Below, piece after piece: positions 1 through 8,804 of a stretch of 64,000 bases of DNA. The notes beneath the pieces are model-generated. The model was not told the origin of the DNA, ran no database searches, and saw nothing but the letters and a program-made list of their open reading frames with translations. Numbering within the stretch: the first letter of the stretch is position 1; every line of letters starts with the position of its first letter. The DNA comes from Desulfamplus sp964425195. Lineage in GTDB: Bacteria > Desulfobacterota > Desulfobacteria > Desulfobacterales > Desulfobacteraceae. The stretch covers positions 166,726 through 230,725 of the forward strand of contig CAYRLG010000002.1 in assembly GCA_964425195.1 (NCBI GenBank). The letters are read 5' to 3'. The position numbers and the translations under genes were made by a program.

Positions 1-2334
1 ACCTTAGATGTTGATGCTTTAGTTGAAATACCTGATGATGAAGGTGTTAATTGCAAAACGCACCCATTTCTATGTGGTAAAGAGGGTGTTGACATGATCA
101 AAAAAGATGTTGATGATGGCAAAGTAAATGCAATGGTTATTGGAGCTTGTTCCAAAAGAGTTAACTTTGATATTTTCAATTTTAACGGCTGTATTATTGA
201 GAGGGTCAATCTTAGAGAAGGTGTTGTTTGGCCACATTCTCGTGAAAAATATCCTGCTCTTACAGAAGAGCAAAAAGATGATAGTGCTTATTGTGATCGT
301 ATCCAGATGAAAGCCTCTGATTATATTAGAATGGGAATGATCAGAGTAGAAAAGGTTTCACTTCCAGAACCATATAAGACAGAATCTTTTTCAAGAAAAA
401 TTTTGGTTCTTGGCGGTGGAATTACTGGTATTTCAGCGGCTCTTGATGCTGCAAAAGCAGGTTTTGAAGTTACTATTGTTGAAAAACAGGGTCGTCTCGG
501 CGGTTATGCAGCAAATATGAGAAGTCAGATGCCTGTTCAAGCTCCTTATGAAGAGCTTATTCCTTCTTTAATTAATGAGAAGATAGCAGAACTTCAGCAA
601 TACCCAAATATTGAGGTAAAAACATCAACCGAGGTTGCACGTATTGCTGGGCAACCCGGTCAATTTACTGTAACTTTCAAAAAACCTGGTGAAAAAATAC
701 CATTTGATGTTCCATTCCCACTGCCACCAGAAATGCTTGTTGATGAAAGTGGAAAAGAGCTTGATGCAGAAGCCCAACATGCTAAATATCTTGAGTTTAA
801 TAAGGGAAGAGAAGATATTTTAACCCTTGATCCTAATGGCGAGCTTTACGGTGCTGTAATTTTAGCTGCTGGTTGGCGTCCTGACGATATTAAAGGTGAT
901 GCTATTAAAGGTGATGCTATTAAAGGTGATGCTATTAAAGGTGATGCTTATGCTCATCTTGGTGTTGCACTTCCTGATGTTATTACAAATGATGAATTTG
1001 AGAAAATTGCGGCAAAAGGTAAAATCGTAAGACCTTCTGATGGTAAAGAGGCAAAATCTGTTGTATTTATTCAGTCCCCAGGAAAAGATGAAGATGATGC
1101 AGATTTCCCATATTGTGGCTCTGTTACAAGTCAAGTTGCTCTAAAACAGGCAAAATATGTAAGAAATGACTATCCAGACGAGGGTAAGGCTTATATCATA
1201 TATCAACACATGAGAACACCCGGTCTTCAAGAAAATTTTTACAAAAGTATGCAGCAAGACAATGGAATTTTTATGTCTAAAGGTTCTATAACCAGCGTTG
1301 CTCAAAATGGTAAAGAGCTTGTAGTAGAAGCTCAAAATACTCTACTTGGTAAAAATTTGAATATAAAGGCAGACCTCGTTGTGTTAGCCGCTGGCATGGT
1401 GCCTGTAACAGTTGATGATCCAGTTATCAATCTCGCATACAGACAGGGACCAGGTTTTAGAGATAATGCGATTTTTGGCGGTTATGCCGACTCAAATTAT
1501 ATATGCTTTCCTTATGAGACCCAGAGAACAGGAATTTATGCTGCTGGTGCAATTAGAAGAAGTATGACTATTGATGAATCAATTGAAGATGCTGCTGGTG
1601 CTGCACTTAAAGCTATTCAATGTATTGAATCTGCTAATAGAGGTGTTGCAGTTCACCCGAGATCAGGCGATATGTCATTCCCTGAATTCTTTTTCCAGAG
1701 ATGTACACAGTGTAAGAGATGTACAGTTGAATGTCCTTTTGGTGCATTAGATGACGATGCAAAAGGCACTCCAAAGGCAAATCCAACACGCTGCAGACGC
1801 TGTGGAACATGTATGGGTGCTTGTCCCGAAAGAATTATTAGTTTTGCAGATTATAGTATTGATAGCATTGGCTCACAAATTAAGGCAATAAAAGTTCCTT
1901 CAGAAGATGATTATGATGAACCACCTTTTAGAGTTCTTGCACTTGTTTGCGAAAATGATGCTTACCCTGCTCTTGATATGGTTGGTATGAATAAAATCGA
2001 CTACTCACCTGATGTAAGAGTTATTCCAGTACGTTGTTTAGGTTCTGTAAATACAATTTGGATAAAAGATGCTTTAGCACAAGGTATGGATGGTGTCATG
2101 CTTATCGGCTGCAAACATGGCGATAATTACCAGTGCCATTTTGTAAAAGGCAGTGAGCTTGCTGAAGTAAGGGTTAAAAAGATAGGTGATGCCCTTGCAA
2201 GTCTTGCTTTAGAAGAAGAGCGTGTAAGATTTGCTGAAATTGCTATTGATGAGTACGATAAACTTCCAAAACTTTTAAGCGAGTTTGTTGAAGAAGTTGA
2301 AGCATTAGGACCAAACCCATTTAAGGGATTCTAA
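1..2334 (+). CDS. qmoB: QmoB, quinone-interacting membrane-bound oxidoreductase subunit B (5' partial)
   Basis: HdrA-like flavin/iron-sulfur subunit of QmoABC, which in sulfate reducers passes electrons from the menaquinone pool towards APS reductase. The frame is open from base 1, so the true start lies upstream; the first ATG at 94 is internal. Seen in order: a Cys-rich N-terminal part (CKTHPFLC), an FAD Rossmann motif (VLGGGITGISAALDAAKAG), two ferredoxin-type clusters (CTQCKRCTVECP and CRRCGTCMGACP), and a C-terminal MvhD-like domain with further cysteines (VRCLGS, GCKHGDNYQCHF). This domain order is that of QmoB rather than plain HdrA. qmoC follows 188 bases downstream; qmoA is presumably upstream outside the window. 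An in-frame 15-base tandem repeat sits in the middle of the gene. Confidence 0.93.
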   Translation, partial: TLDVDALVEIPDDEGVNCKTHPFLCGKEGVDMIKKDVDDGKVNAMVIGACSKRVNFDIFNFNGCIIERVNLREGVVWPHSREKYPALTEEQKDDSAYCDRIQMKASDYIRMGMIRVEKVSLPEPYKTESFSRKILVLGGGITGISAALDAAKAGFEVTIVEKQGRLGGYAANMRSQMPVQAPYEELIPSLINEKIAELQQYPNIEVKTSTEVARIAGQPGQFTVTFKKPGEKIPFDVPFPLPPEMLVDESGKELDAEAQHAKYLEFNKGREDILTLDPNGELYGAVILAAGWRPDDIKGDAIKGDAIKGDAIKGDAYAHLGVALPDVITNDEFEKIAAKGKIVRPSDGKEAKSVVFIQSPGKDEDDADFPYCGSVTSQVALKQAKYVRNDYPDEGKAYIIYQHMRTPGLQENFYKSMQQDNGIFMSKGSITSVAQNGKELVVEAQNTLLGKNLNIKADLVVLAAGMVPVTVDDPVINLAYRQGPGFRDNAIFGGYADSNYICFPYETQRTGIYAAGAIRRSMTIDESIEDAAGAALKAIQCIESANRGVAVHPRSGDMSFPEFFFQRCTQCKRCTVECPFGALDDDAKGTPKANPTRCRRCGTCMGACPERIISFADYSIDSIGSQIKAIKVPSEDDYDEPPFRVLALVCENDAYPALDMVGMNKIDYSPDVRVIPVRCLGSVNTIWIKDALAQGMDGVMLIGCKHGDNYQCHFVKGSELAEVRVKKIGDALASLALEEERVRFAEIAIDEYDKLPKLLSEFVEEVEALGPNPFKGF
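889..948 (+). repeat. 15-bp in-frame tandem repeat inside qmoB (4 copies)
   Basis: The unit attaaaggtgatgct occurs four times in direct succession without mismatch, encoding IKGDA x4. It lies after the LAAGWRPDD segment of the flavoprotein domain. Fifteen bases keep the frame, so copy-number change by slippage would lengthen or shorten a loop by five residues without breaking the gene. Confidence 0.95.
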
Positions 2335-2348
2335 ATTTATATGATATT

Positions 2349-2402
2349 AAACTCCTTTCAGATTAACTCAATTATTGTGAAAGGAGTTTTTAGCATTTTT
2401 TA
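2349..2402 (+). terminator. Hairpin with T-rich tail between qmoB and qmoC
   Basis: Perfect 12-bp inverted repeat, aaactcctttca (2349-2360) and tgaaaggagttt (2378-2389), loop of 17 bases, followed by ttttagcatttttt. It looks like an intrinsic terminator, possibly partial, placed inside what is normally one qmo operon. Confidence 0.65.
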
Positions 2403-2522
2403 TTATCTTAATTAATTTTGGTATAGTTTCTCTTTATTTGCTGCATCATATCAAAATCATTGATGTTGATTACAGTTTTAGAAAATTTTACCATATATAC
2501 TGACTTAGGAGGTTATAGCAGT

Positions 2523-3698
2523 ATGAGTGAAAAATATTTTGTTCAACCGGATCTTAAATTTATAGATGAGATAACCGGTTTAGGAGCAGAAACTCTAAAA
2601 AAGTGTTTTCAATGTGCAACTTGTTCTGTTGCATGCCCTATCGCTCCTGAAAAAAGCCCATTCCCAAGAAAAGAGATGATAGCAGCTTCATGGGGATTGA
2701 AAGATAAGCTTATCTCTAATGCTGATATTTGGCTTTGCCATGAGTGTGGTGACTGCTCTGAATTGTGCCCAAGGGGAGCAAGACCAGGTGATGTGCTATC
2801 TGCTGTTAGATATGCAGCAATTAATGAGTATGCGCAACCTAAAGCTCTTGCTAATGCAGTGAAAGATCCCAAAAAACTCCCATTTCTTATTGGAATACCT
2901 GCTATATGGTTCGCTATTCTCGCTTGGATCACCATGGCAGGCGGTGAAACTATGACTAAACTTTTCAATAATTTTGGTATTGAATGGTCACACGGTGGAC
3001 ACGATGTAATTGCACATGCCAATTTTGTCTCAACTTGGTTTGTTGACCTGACGTTTGTTCCTTTAGCAGCTTTTGTTGTAATTGTATTTGCGTTAGGATT
3101 AAAAAATTTCATTGTCGATATTCATAAAAATGCTGTTTCAGAGGGTAAAACAGATAAAGAAAATATTGATCCAAAAGGTTTTTTACAGTCAATATTAAAA
3201 GTTCTTCCTACAATTCTAAAACATGATAAGTTTAACCAGTGTGAGGCAAACCAAGATAGGTCAACTGCTCACATGATGGTTCTTTACTCTTTTATTGGTC
3301 TGTTTATAGTTACAAATATCTTTTTTGTGGTACTCTATATCTTTCACATTCCAGGACCATATTCCCAGCTCAACCCTGTTAAATGGCTTGCAAATATCAG
3401 CGGTGCAGCATTAGTAATTGGAAGTGCTCTGATGATTAGAAACCGTCTTAGCAAAAAAGATCAGGTATCTTCATATAAAGATTGGTATATTTTGGGTCTT
3501 GTATTTGCTTTAGGTGCAACAGGTCTTTTAACAGAGATGACAAGACTTGCAGGAGCTGAATATCTTACATATTTTATGTATTATCTACATTTAATTGCTA
3601 TTTTTAATCTGTTTGCATTTCTGCCATTTTCCAAGATGGCACATTTAGTTTATAGGATCACTGCCATGGCTTATGCAGAGTATGGAAACAGAAAATAG
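2523..3698 (+). CDS. qmoC: QmoC, membrane heme b/iron-sulfur subunit of Qmo complex
   Basis: Membrane subunit of QmoABC that takes electrons from menaquinol. The N-terminus resembles HdrC, with two ferredoxin-type motifs (CFQCATCSVACP and CHECGDCSELCP). The C-terminal half is HdrE-like, with about six hydrophobic segments and several histidines suited to heme b binding. I start at ATG 2523 because AGGAGG (2507-2512) lies 10 bases upstream; the same frame is open back to a TTG at 2460, which has no ribosome site. The length of 391 residues is normal for QmoC. A terminator-like hairpin separates it from qmoB, so qmoC may get less transcript or have its own promoter. Confidence 0.93.
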   Translation: MSEKYFVQPDLKFIDEITGLGAETLKKCFQCATCSVACPIAPEKSPFPRKEMIAASWGLKDKLISNADIWLCHECGDCSELCPRGARPGDVLSAVRYAAINEYAQPKALANAVKDPKKLPFLIGIPAIWFAILAWITMAGGETMTKLFNNFGIEWSHGGHDVIAHANFVSTWFVDLTFVPLAAFVVIVFALGLKNFIVDIHKNAVSEGKTDKENIDPKGFLQSILKVLPTILKHDKFNQCEANQDRSTAHMMVLYSFIGLFIVTNIFFVVLYIFHIPGPYSQLNPVKWLANISGAALVIGSALMIRNRLSKKDQVSSYKDWYILGLVFALGATGLLTEMTRLAGAEYLTYFMYYLHLIAIFNLFAFLPFSKMAHLVYRITAMAYAEYGNRK

Positions 3699-3790
3699 TG
3701 CTTTTTGCTACTTATGTGCTTTATTCAAATTTAAATCAAAGCTCAGAGTACAAGATAAAGTATAAAGTTAAGGGTGTTTTTTTTGGGTAT

Positions 3791-3830
3791 ATCCCCTTTT
3801 GAGATTAAATATAAAAATACTAAAGGGGAT
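3791..3830 (+). promoter_or_regulatory. Stem-loop in the leader of the cold-shock gene
   Basis: Perfect 9-bp arms atccccttt (3791-3799) and aaaggggat (3822-3830) with a 22-base AT-rich loop, 45 bases before the csp start. There is no T tract, so it is more likely a 5'-UTR structure, as cold-shock mRNAs often carry, than a terminator of qmoC. Either reading is possible. Confidence 0.45.
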
Positions 3831-3875
3831 GATGGTGTAAAAGCCAAAGGATGATATTTTTAAGGAGGTAATGTT

Positions 3876-4076
3876 TTGGCACAAGGAACAGTAAAATGGT
3901 TTAGCGACAAAAAAGGATTTGGATTTATTGAACAAGATGGAGGCAGTGATGTTTTTGTACATCATACTGCTATTGTCATGTCTGGTTTTAAAACCCTTTC
4001 AGAGGGAGATAGAGTAACATTTGACATTGAACAGAATGACAGAGGACCTGCAGCCAAAAATGTGGTAAAACAGTAG
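3876..4076 (+). CDS. Cold-shock protein, CspA family
   Basis: A 66-residue single cold-shock domain that binds single-stranded nucleic acid and acts as an RNA chaperone. Visible are KWFSDKKGFGFIEQDGG, containing RNP1-like GFGFI, and VFVHHTAI, containing RNP2-like VFVHH. The start is a TTG at 3876 with a strong ribosome site (aaggagg, 3862-3868) seven bases upstream; the nearby ATG at 3871 is out of frame. It is a single-gene unit: a leader hairpin lies upstream and a strong intrinsic terminator downstream. Confidence 0.95.
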   Translation: MAQGTVKWFSDKKGFGFIEQDGGSDVFVHHTAIVMSGFKTLSEGDRVTFDIEQNDRGPAAKNVVKQ

Positions 4077-4147
4077 CATCCTCCGTAGTAATATCAATTT
4101 ACAAAATAACTGATTCTGTAGCCTATCATTTGCAGATTCTGTTTTAT

Positions 4148-4183
4148 AAAAGGGCGGAAAGATTATATTTCCCGCCCTTTTTT
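4148..4183 (+). terminator. Intrinsic terminator after csp
   Basis: Stem aaaagggcgg (4148-4157) against ccgccctttt (4172-4181), loop agattatattt-like, ending in a run of six T. GC-rich stem plus T run. Confidence 0.88.
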
Positions 4184-4491
4184 GTTTGATATAACTGTTT
4201 TTATCAATCCTATGTTTTTTAACACTTTAAAATCTAATAATTAAATAGCACTTTTGCTCATATCCATTCAGCTTTGCTTCATACTTAAACATATTGGCAT
4301 GGCTTTATTCTTGATATCTTAAAATAGATTTGTTTTTGCAAAAACGTCAAAATACCAACGCTCGGCGGCAAAACTTTCCATATATATCCATTAACTTTTT
4401 CTAGTTATTCTGCTCTTAGTTATCTAACTATTATTACTTAATATTGTATAACATATTGTAATTAATATAAGTTAATTTTTTTAAAAATACA

Positions 4492-4507
4492 CGGCATATC
4501 CTTTGCA
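4492..4507 (+). promoter_or_regulatory. Sigma-54 (-24/-12) promoter for the GGDEF gene
   Basis: cggcatatcctttgca matches the TGGCAYRNNNYTTGCW consensus at 15 of 16 positions, with GG (4493-4494) and GC (4505-4506) exactly 10 bases apart. Transcription would start near 4518, leaving a leader of about 75 bases before the ATG at 4592. Confidence 0.75.
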
Positions 4508-4591
4508 TGTATTTTTAAAAAACACTTACATTACACAGATGATATTATATTTTATTATAAGGACTGATAGTCATCGAAAGGAGAGCAGATA

Positions 4592-5662
4592 ATGAAAGCA
4601 ACATTTAAGGCTTTTTTTAACATATTGCCGTTTTTTTTTAGTGTTTCTAAAAGAAATGCGGATCACGAAAAATTAACAGAGCATATTATCAACTTGAATC
4701 AGCAGAACTCAGTTCAAGGGATAATAAATGAGATGGCACTTTGCCTGAAAAATATTCTTAATTATCGTCTGTTTGCCTTTGTTATACAACGTAAATTAGG
4801 TGTTGATGTATGGCTTGATCCAAGTATGTACAAAAAATCTTTAGAGTCAGTTTTTATTCAAGATTTTTATCTATCATCTGAATCTCAAATAAATTATCTA
4901 AATCATACTTTTAATAATGATGAGAAAGAGCATCAATTTGATCTTGAAAATCTTGAATCGTACATTATTAATGAGGAGAATTGCCGTGGAAAAATTTATA
5001 TGCTCACAAATCAACCTATGCTTGCACACCATGATAATATTGTCTCAATAATTTTGAAATGTACATCGCTTGCCCTGTCAAAACAGATAAATATTGATAC
5101 GTTGACTAATGCTGCAACTACCGATCCCTTGACTGGCTGCTATAATAGAAGAGAATTTGAAGAGCAGATAAGCAAGAGTATTGCCAGTGCAAAAAGACAA
5201 CAAAAAAATTTATCCATTTTGATGTTTGATATTGATCATTTTAAGAAAGTGAATGATGTTTATGGGCATCAAGCTGGAGATGCAGTACTTCAAAAGGTGT
5301 CATGTGTTGTGAAAAACAATATTAGAAGCGGCGATATTCTTGCACGATACGGAGGAGAGGAGTTTATCGTAGTACTTCCTTTAACAGGAAAGCGAGAAGC
5401 AATAGAGTTAGCTGACAGACTAAGAGAGACTATTGAAGAGCAAGTTATAATTACTGAATCAGCAACAATAAAAGTTACAGCAAGTTTTGGAATTGCATCT
5501 CTTAATCCATCTTATGAAAGACCAGATTCTGTAGATATGTTAAAGCTAATTGAAGATGCAGATTCAATGATGTACAAGGCAAAAGTGAATGGTAGAAATA
5601 CTGTCATGCCCGGTCTGATACATCTTTGCCCTCCAATCGAAAAAGCTACTGGAACAATTTAA
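4592..5662 (+). CDS. Diguanylate cyclase (GGDEF domain)
   Basis: Makes cyclic di-GMP from two GTP. The C-terminal GGDEF domain (about residues 180-340) has the metal/substrate region MFDIDHFKKVNDVYGHQAGD and an intact GGEEF active site. An inhibitory I-site, RSGD, lies five residues before GGEEF, so product inhibition is likely. The N-terminal 170 residues have no recognised domain and no membrane segment beyond a short hydrophobic stretch near the start, so the input signal is unknown. ATG 4592 has the ribosome site aaaggagag upstream. The gene appears monocistronic: sigma-54 promoter before it, terminator after it. Confidence 0.9.
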   Translation: MKATFKAFFNILPFFFSVSKRNADHEKLTEHIINLNQQNSVQGIINEMALCLKNILNYRLFAFVIQRKLGVDVWLDPSMYKKSLESVFIQDFYLSSESQINYLNHTFNNDEKEHQFDLENLESYIINEENCRGKIYMLTNQPMLAHHDNIVSIILKCTSLALSKQINIDTLTNAATTDPLTGCYNRREFEEQISKSIASAKRQQKNLSILMFDIDHFKKVNDVYGHQAGDAVLQKVSCVVKNNIRSGDILARYGGEEFIVVLPLTGKREAIELADRLRETIEEQVIITESATIKVTASFGIASLNPSYERPDSVDMLKLIEDADSMMYKAKVNGRNTVMPGLIHLCPPIEKATGTI

Positions 5663-5740
5663 AAACGTTCAAACTAAATTCTGTAATCGTATCTTAGGTT
5701 TGAATAGTGTAAAAAACTTATTATAATTAAGGATCTTTTT

Positions 5741-5780
5741 AATCCCTTATTCAATTATTGAGTAAGGGATTTCTTTTTTT
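5741..5780 (+). terminator. Intrinsic terminator after the GGDEF gene
   Basis: Stem aatcccttattca (5741-5753) pairs with tgagtaagggatt (one G-T pair), followed by a T-rich tract ending tttttttt near 5780. Confidence 0.88.
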
Positions 5781-5799
5781 ATGAAACTTGATTACAGCC

Positions 5800-5829
5800 T
5801 TGACATATTTGCTCTCCATGAACTATTCT
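5800..5829 (+). promoter_or_regulatory. Candidate sigma-70 promoter of the che operon
   Basis: TTGACA (5800-5805) and TATTCT (5824-5829) with 18-base spacing. It lies in the 307-base gap between the GGDEF gene and cheA, after the terminator; I see nothing else in that gap. It would leave a leader of about 135 bases. Confidence 0.4.
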
Positions 5830-5969
5830 GCTTTTACAACTTTAAAGATAAAACTCTCGTTATTGGCTATTTTTCTTATAAAAATGGATAAGTTATCTAT
5901 TTTATGGTTTATGCAAAACGGCAAAATAACAAAGATGATATATAGATTAATTTTAGCTTAACGTAATAT

Positions 5970-8267
5970 ATGGATAATAAAAGTGATATGGAACAGTTAA
6001 AAGAGGCTATTGAAAATCTCTCTTCTCAGGTTGCTGGACTCTGTATTGGTCAAGCTCCTGCATTAGATAGTATGATAGAGACATTAGAAGAGATTGAATC
6101 ATTATCATCAAATTTAGATGCGGCTACATTAAATAGAGTTGCTGGTGCATATAAAGCCTATGTCAAGAATATGACGGCTCGAGAAATCACAACAACATGT
6201 CCATTAGAGCAAGGCTTAACTTTGCTAAATGCTCTGGTGCGTCATCTTGAAAAAGGTGTAGAATTTATTTTTGATATATCTGATGTACTTCAAATACTTG
6301 ATACCTCTGTTTTTGACAAGACAGCAAATCCTTGCTCTTTTACAACAGTTGCCAACTCAGCTTCTGATGATGTAGTCTTAAATAGTGACGTAAAAGAGTC
6401 TTCAATTCCAAATTCATTATTAGAACCTGAATCTTTACAAGAGAAATTTTCATCTCAAACATCCTCTTTGCCAAGTTCATCTGATCTTGAGCTTCTCTCT
6501 GATGACGATTTACAGATTCTATCTGATTTTGTTGGAGAGGCTGAAGAGAATCTTGATAGTATCGAGGTTGAACTTATGGAGCTTGAACGTGATCCTGTAA
6601 ACCATGAAATTATTAATAATATCTTTAGACCTTTTCATACAATTAAAGGCGTATCTGGTTTTCTTGATCTTAAAAAAATCAACAGACTTGCCCACTCTAC
6701 AGAGAATCTTCTTGATGGTGCACGAAATGGTGATTTTTTGATCAATGGTATTGCCACAGATGCTATTCTTGAATCTGTGGACTTATTAAAACAGCTTATT
6801 AATAGAGTTAAACAAGGTGTTCAAAATAAGAGTAAACCTTACGACCACGACATTGATATTGAACCTTTAAGAGTTAAATTGCAACAGCTACAACCTATTC
6901 TTGCCAGTTCAATTAACAAAGAGCCTGTTGGCAGAATTCTTGTGAGAAAGGGTATTATTGATGATTATATACTTGAGGATGCACTTGAAGAGCAGTCTCG
7001 AAGCGGCAAAAAGATAGGTGAGATTTTAATTGAAGGTGATTATGTAGGCTCTTCTGATTTTGCTTCTGCACTTATGGAGCAAAAAAATCAAAGAAAATAT
7101 AGCTCTTCTCAAACCTCTGCACAGGTTAAGGTTAATACCAATAAACTTGACGATCTTGTTGATTATGCAGGAGAACTTGTTATTGCCCAATCGATGTTAA
7201 AACAAAAGGCATTAAATGATTCGTCACTTTATCAAAGTATTAATCAATTAGAGCAGATTGTCTCAAATATCCAACGTATTGCAATGTCAATGCGCATGAT
7301 TCCAATCCAAGCAACATTTACCAAAATGATCCGCTTGACCCGTGATCTGTCAAAAAAATCAAAAAAAGATGTAGTGTTGCAGATGTCTGGCGAAGATACA
7401 GAGATAGATAGAAATGTGGTAGATGCCCTATATGAGCCAATGGTACACATGATAAGAAATGCTGTTGATCATGGCATTGAAACTGTTGATGAAAGATTGG
7501 CATCTGGGAAACCCGCACAAGGAACAATCTATCTACGTGCATATCACAAAGGTGGAAGTATTATAATTGAAATTGAAGATGATGGAAAAGGTTTAGACAA
7601 AAATAGAATTGTCGAAAAAGCTATTGCTGCGGGTCTTATCAAAAAAGATAATACGCTTACAGATAGCCAGATATTTAATCTTATTATGTCACCCGGTTTT
7701 TCAACTGCCAACACTGTTACAGATATTTCAGGAAGAGGTGTTGGAATGGATGTTGTTAAGGATGGTATTGAAAAATTTAGGGGTAATCTTGATATTCGTT
7801 CAGGTAAAGGGCGTGGTACTTGCTTTACAATTAGCCTTCCCCTAACACTTGCTATAATTGACGGAATGTTAATAAGAGTTGGTAAAGAGAGATATGTTAT
7901 ACCAACAATCTCTATTCATAGATCGTTTAGACCAGATAGAAAAGATTGTTTTACCCTCAAAGGTAAAGGTGAGATGATTAAGGAGCGTGATGAGCTTATT
8001 CCTCTTATTCGTATGAAGAGTATCTGTAATGTAGATAGTGACGATCTACCTCCATGGAAAAGTCTGGTGGTTGTAGTAGAGTCTAAAGATGAAAAGAGAG
8101 GCTTACTTGTAGATGAGCTTTTAGGAAAAGATGAATATGTTATAAAAAGTCTTGGTTGTAGCCTTGGTAATATAGCAGGTTTTTCAGGAGGAGCAATACT
8201 TGCGGATGGAAAGGTTGGGCTGATTCTTGACATGCACGGCATCTTTGAACTTGCCTCTAATGTATAA
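5970..8267 (+). CDS. cheA: CheA-type chemotaxis histidine kinase with internal MshEN-like module
   Basis: Central kinase of the chemosensory operon. Order of domains: an N-terminal helical region without a phospho-His (about 1-150), a low-complexity linker, a canonical Hpt domain with H223 in FHTIKG, then a segment around 318-372 (VGRILVRKGII, LEDALEEQ, KIGEILIEGDYV, ALMEQ) that resembles the GspE-N/MshEN fold. After that come the dimerisation helices, the ATPase (N box HMIRNAVDHGIE, G boxes EDDGKGLD and GRGVGMDVV) and the C-terminal CheW-like P5 domain. No clear P2 domain is seen; the MshEN-like part sits in its place. ATG 5970 has only a weak ribosome site; Met7 (5988) is an alternative start. 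cheD follows after 42 bases. Confidence 0.9.
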   Translation: MDNKSDMEQLKEAIENLSSQVAGLCIGQAPALDSMIETLEEIESLSSNLDAATLNRVAGAYKAYVKNMTAREITTTCPLEQGLTLLNALVRHLEKGVEFIFDISDVLQILDTSVFDKTANPCSFTTVANSASDDVVLNSDVKESSIPNSLLEPESLQEKFSSQTSSLPSSSDLELLSDDDLQILSDFVGEAEENLDSIEVELMELERDPVNHEIINNIFRPFHTIKGVSGFLDLKKINRLAHSTENLLDGARNGDFLINGIATDAILESVDLLKQLINRVKQGVQNKSKPYDHDIDIEPLRVKLQQLQPILASSINKEPVGRILVRKGIIDDYILEDALEEQSRSGKKIGEILIEGDYVGSSDFASALMEQKNQRKYSSSQTSAQVKVNTNKLDDLVDYAGELVIAQSMLKQKALNDSSLYQSINQLEQIVSNIQRIAMSMRMIPIQATFTKMIRLTRDLSKKSKKDVVLQMSGEDTEIDRNVVDALYEPMVHMIRNAVDHGIETVDERLASGKPAQGTIYLRAYHKGGSIIIEIEDDGKGLDKNRIVEKAIAAGLIKKDNTLTDSQIFNLIMSPGFSTANTVTDISGRGVGMDVVKDGIEKFRGNLDIRSGKGRGTCFTISLPLTLAIIDGMLIRVGKERYVIPTISIHRSFRPDRKDCFTLKGKGEMIKERDELIPLIRMKSICNVDSDDLPPWKSLVVVVESKDEKRGLLVDELLGKDEYVIKSLGCSLGNIAGFSGGAILADGKVGLILDMHGIFELASNV

Positions 8268-8309
8268 GCTACTTAGCTATCTCTTTTTATTGAGTAGTGT
8301 AGAGTTATA

Positions 8310-8804
8310 ATGAGGTCTAATGCATTGAAACTTATAGTCGGTGTTTCAGATATGAAAGTTAGTAATGACCCGAATAGTGATATCATCACATATTCATTGG
8401 GCTCTTGCATTGGAGTTGTTATCTTCGATCCATTTGTAAAAGTTGGAGGAATACTTCATTATATGCTGCCAGAATCATCTATTGATAGGGAAAAGGCTGA
8501 ACGTAATCCATATATGTTTGCAGACAGTGGTATCCCACTGCTTTTTAAAGAGACCTACAAGTATAATGCTAATAAAAAAAGAATGAGAGTTGCTGTATTC
8601 GGAGGCTCTCAGATACTTGATCAGAAGGGTTTTTTTAATATTGGAAAGCGTAACTACATGGCAATGAAAAAAATTTTATTTAAAAATAATGTTCTCATCA
8701 ACTATGAAGATGTGGGCGGCAATGTTAATAGAACGGTTCGTTTAGAGATAGGTACTGGAGATATTTTTATCAAAACATCTGGTTCAAGTGAGGTTAAAAT
8801 ATGA
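8310..8804 (+). CDS. cheD: CheD, chemoreceptor glutamine deamidase
   Basis: A deamidase/methylesterase acting on receptor glutamines and, in several bacteria, a binding partner of CheC-type phosphatases. The Cys-His core is visible in YSLGSCIGV and GGILHYMLPES. The length of 164 residues is normal. Its stop overlaps the start of the HDOD gene by four bases (ATGA), so the two are translationally coupled. A CheX phosphatase is encoded three genes on, but no receptor gene lies in the window. Confidence 0.92.
   Translation: MRSNALKLIVGVSDMKVSNDPNSDIITYSLGSCIGVVIFDPFVKVGGILHYMLPESSIDREKAERNPYMFADSGIPLLFKETYKYNANKKRMRVAVFGGSQILDQKGFFNIGKRNYMAMKKILFKNNVLINYEDVGGNVNRTVRLEIGTGDIFIKTSGSSEVKI

Larger units (their letters stand above)
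4077..4591. other. 515-base intergenic region between csp and the GGDEF gene
   Basis: No open reading frame of note. It holds the csp terminator at its left end and a sigma-54 promoter with a roughly 75-base leader at its right end. The AT-rich middle (4200-4480) is where an upstream activator site would be expected, but I see no clear palindrome there. Confidence 0.6.

Noticed and set aside
889..948. CRISPR-like array
   Set aside because: The repeats are contiguous with no spacers and are in frame in qmoB.
862..1134. Minus-strand open frame with repeated SITFN
   Set aside because: It is a shadow of the qmoB tandem repeat on the opposite strand; no ribosome site or family resemblance.
2460..2522. 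Upstream TTG start for qmoC
   Set aside because: No ribosome site there, while AGGAGG precedes ATG 2523 at good spacing.
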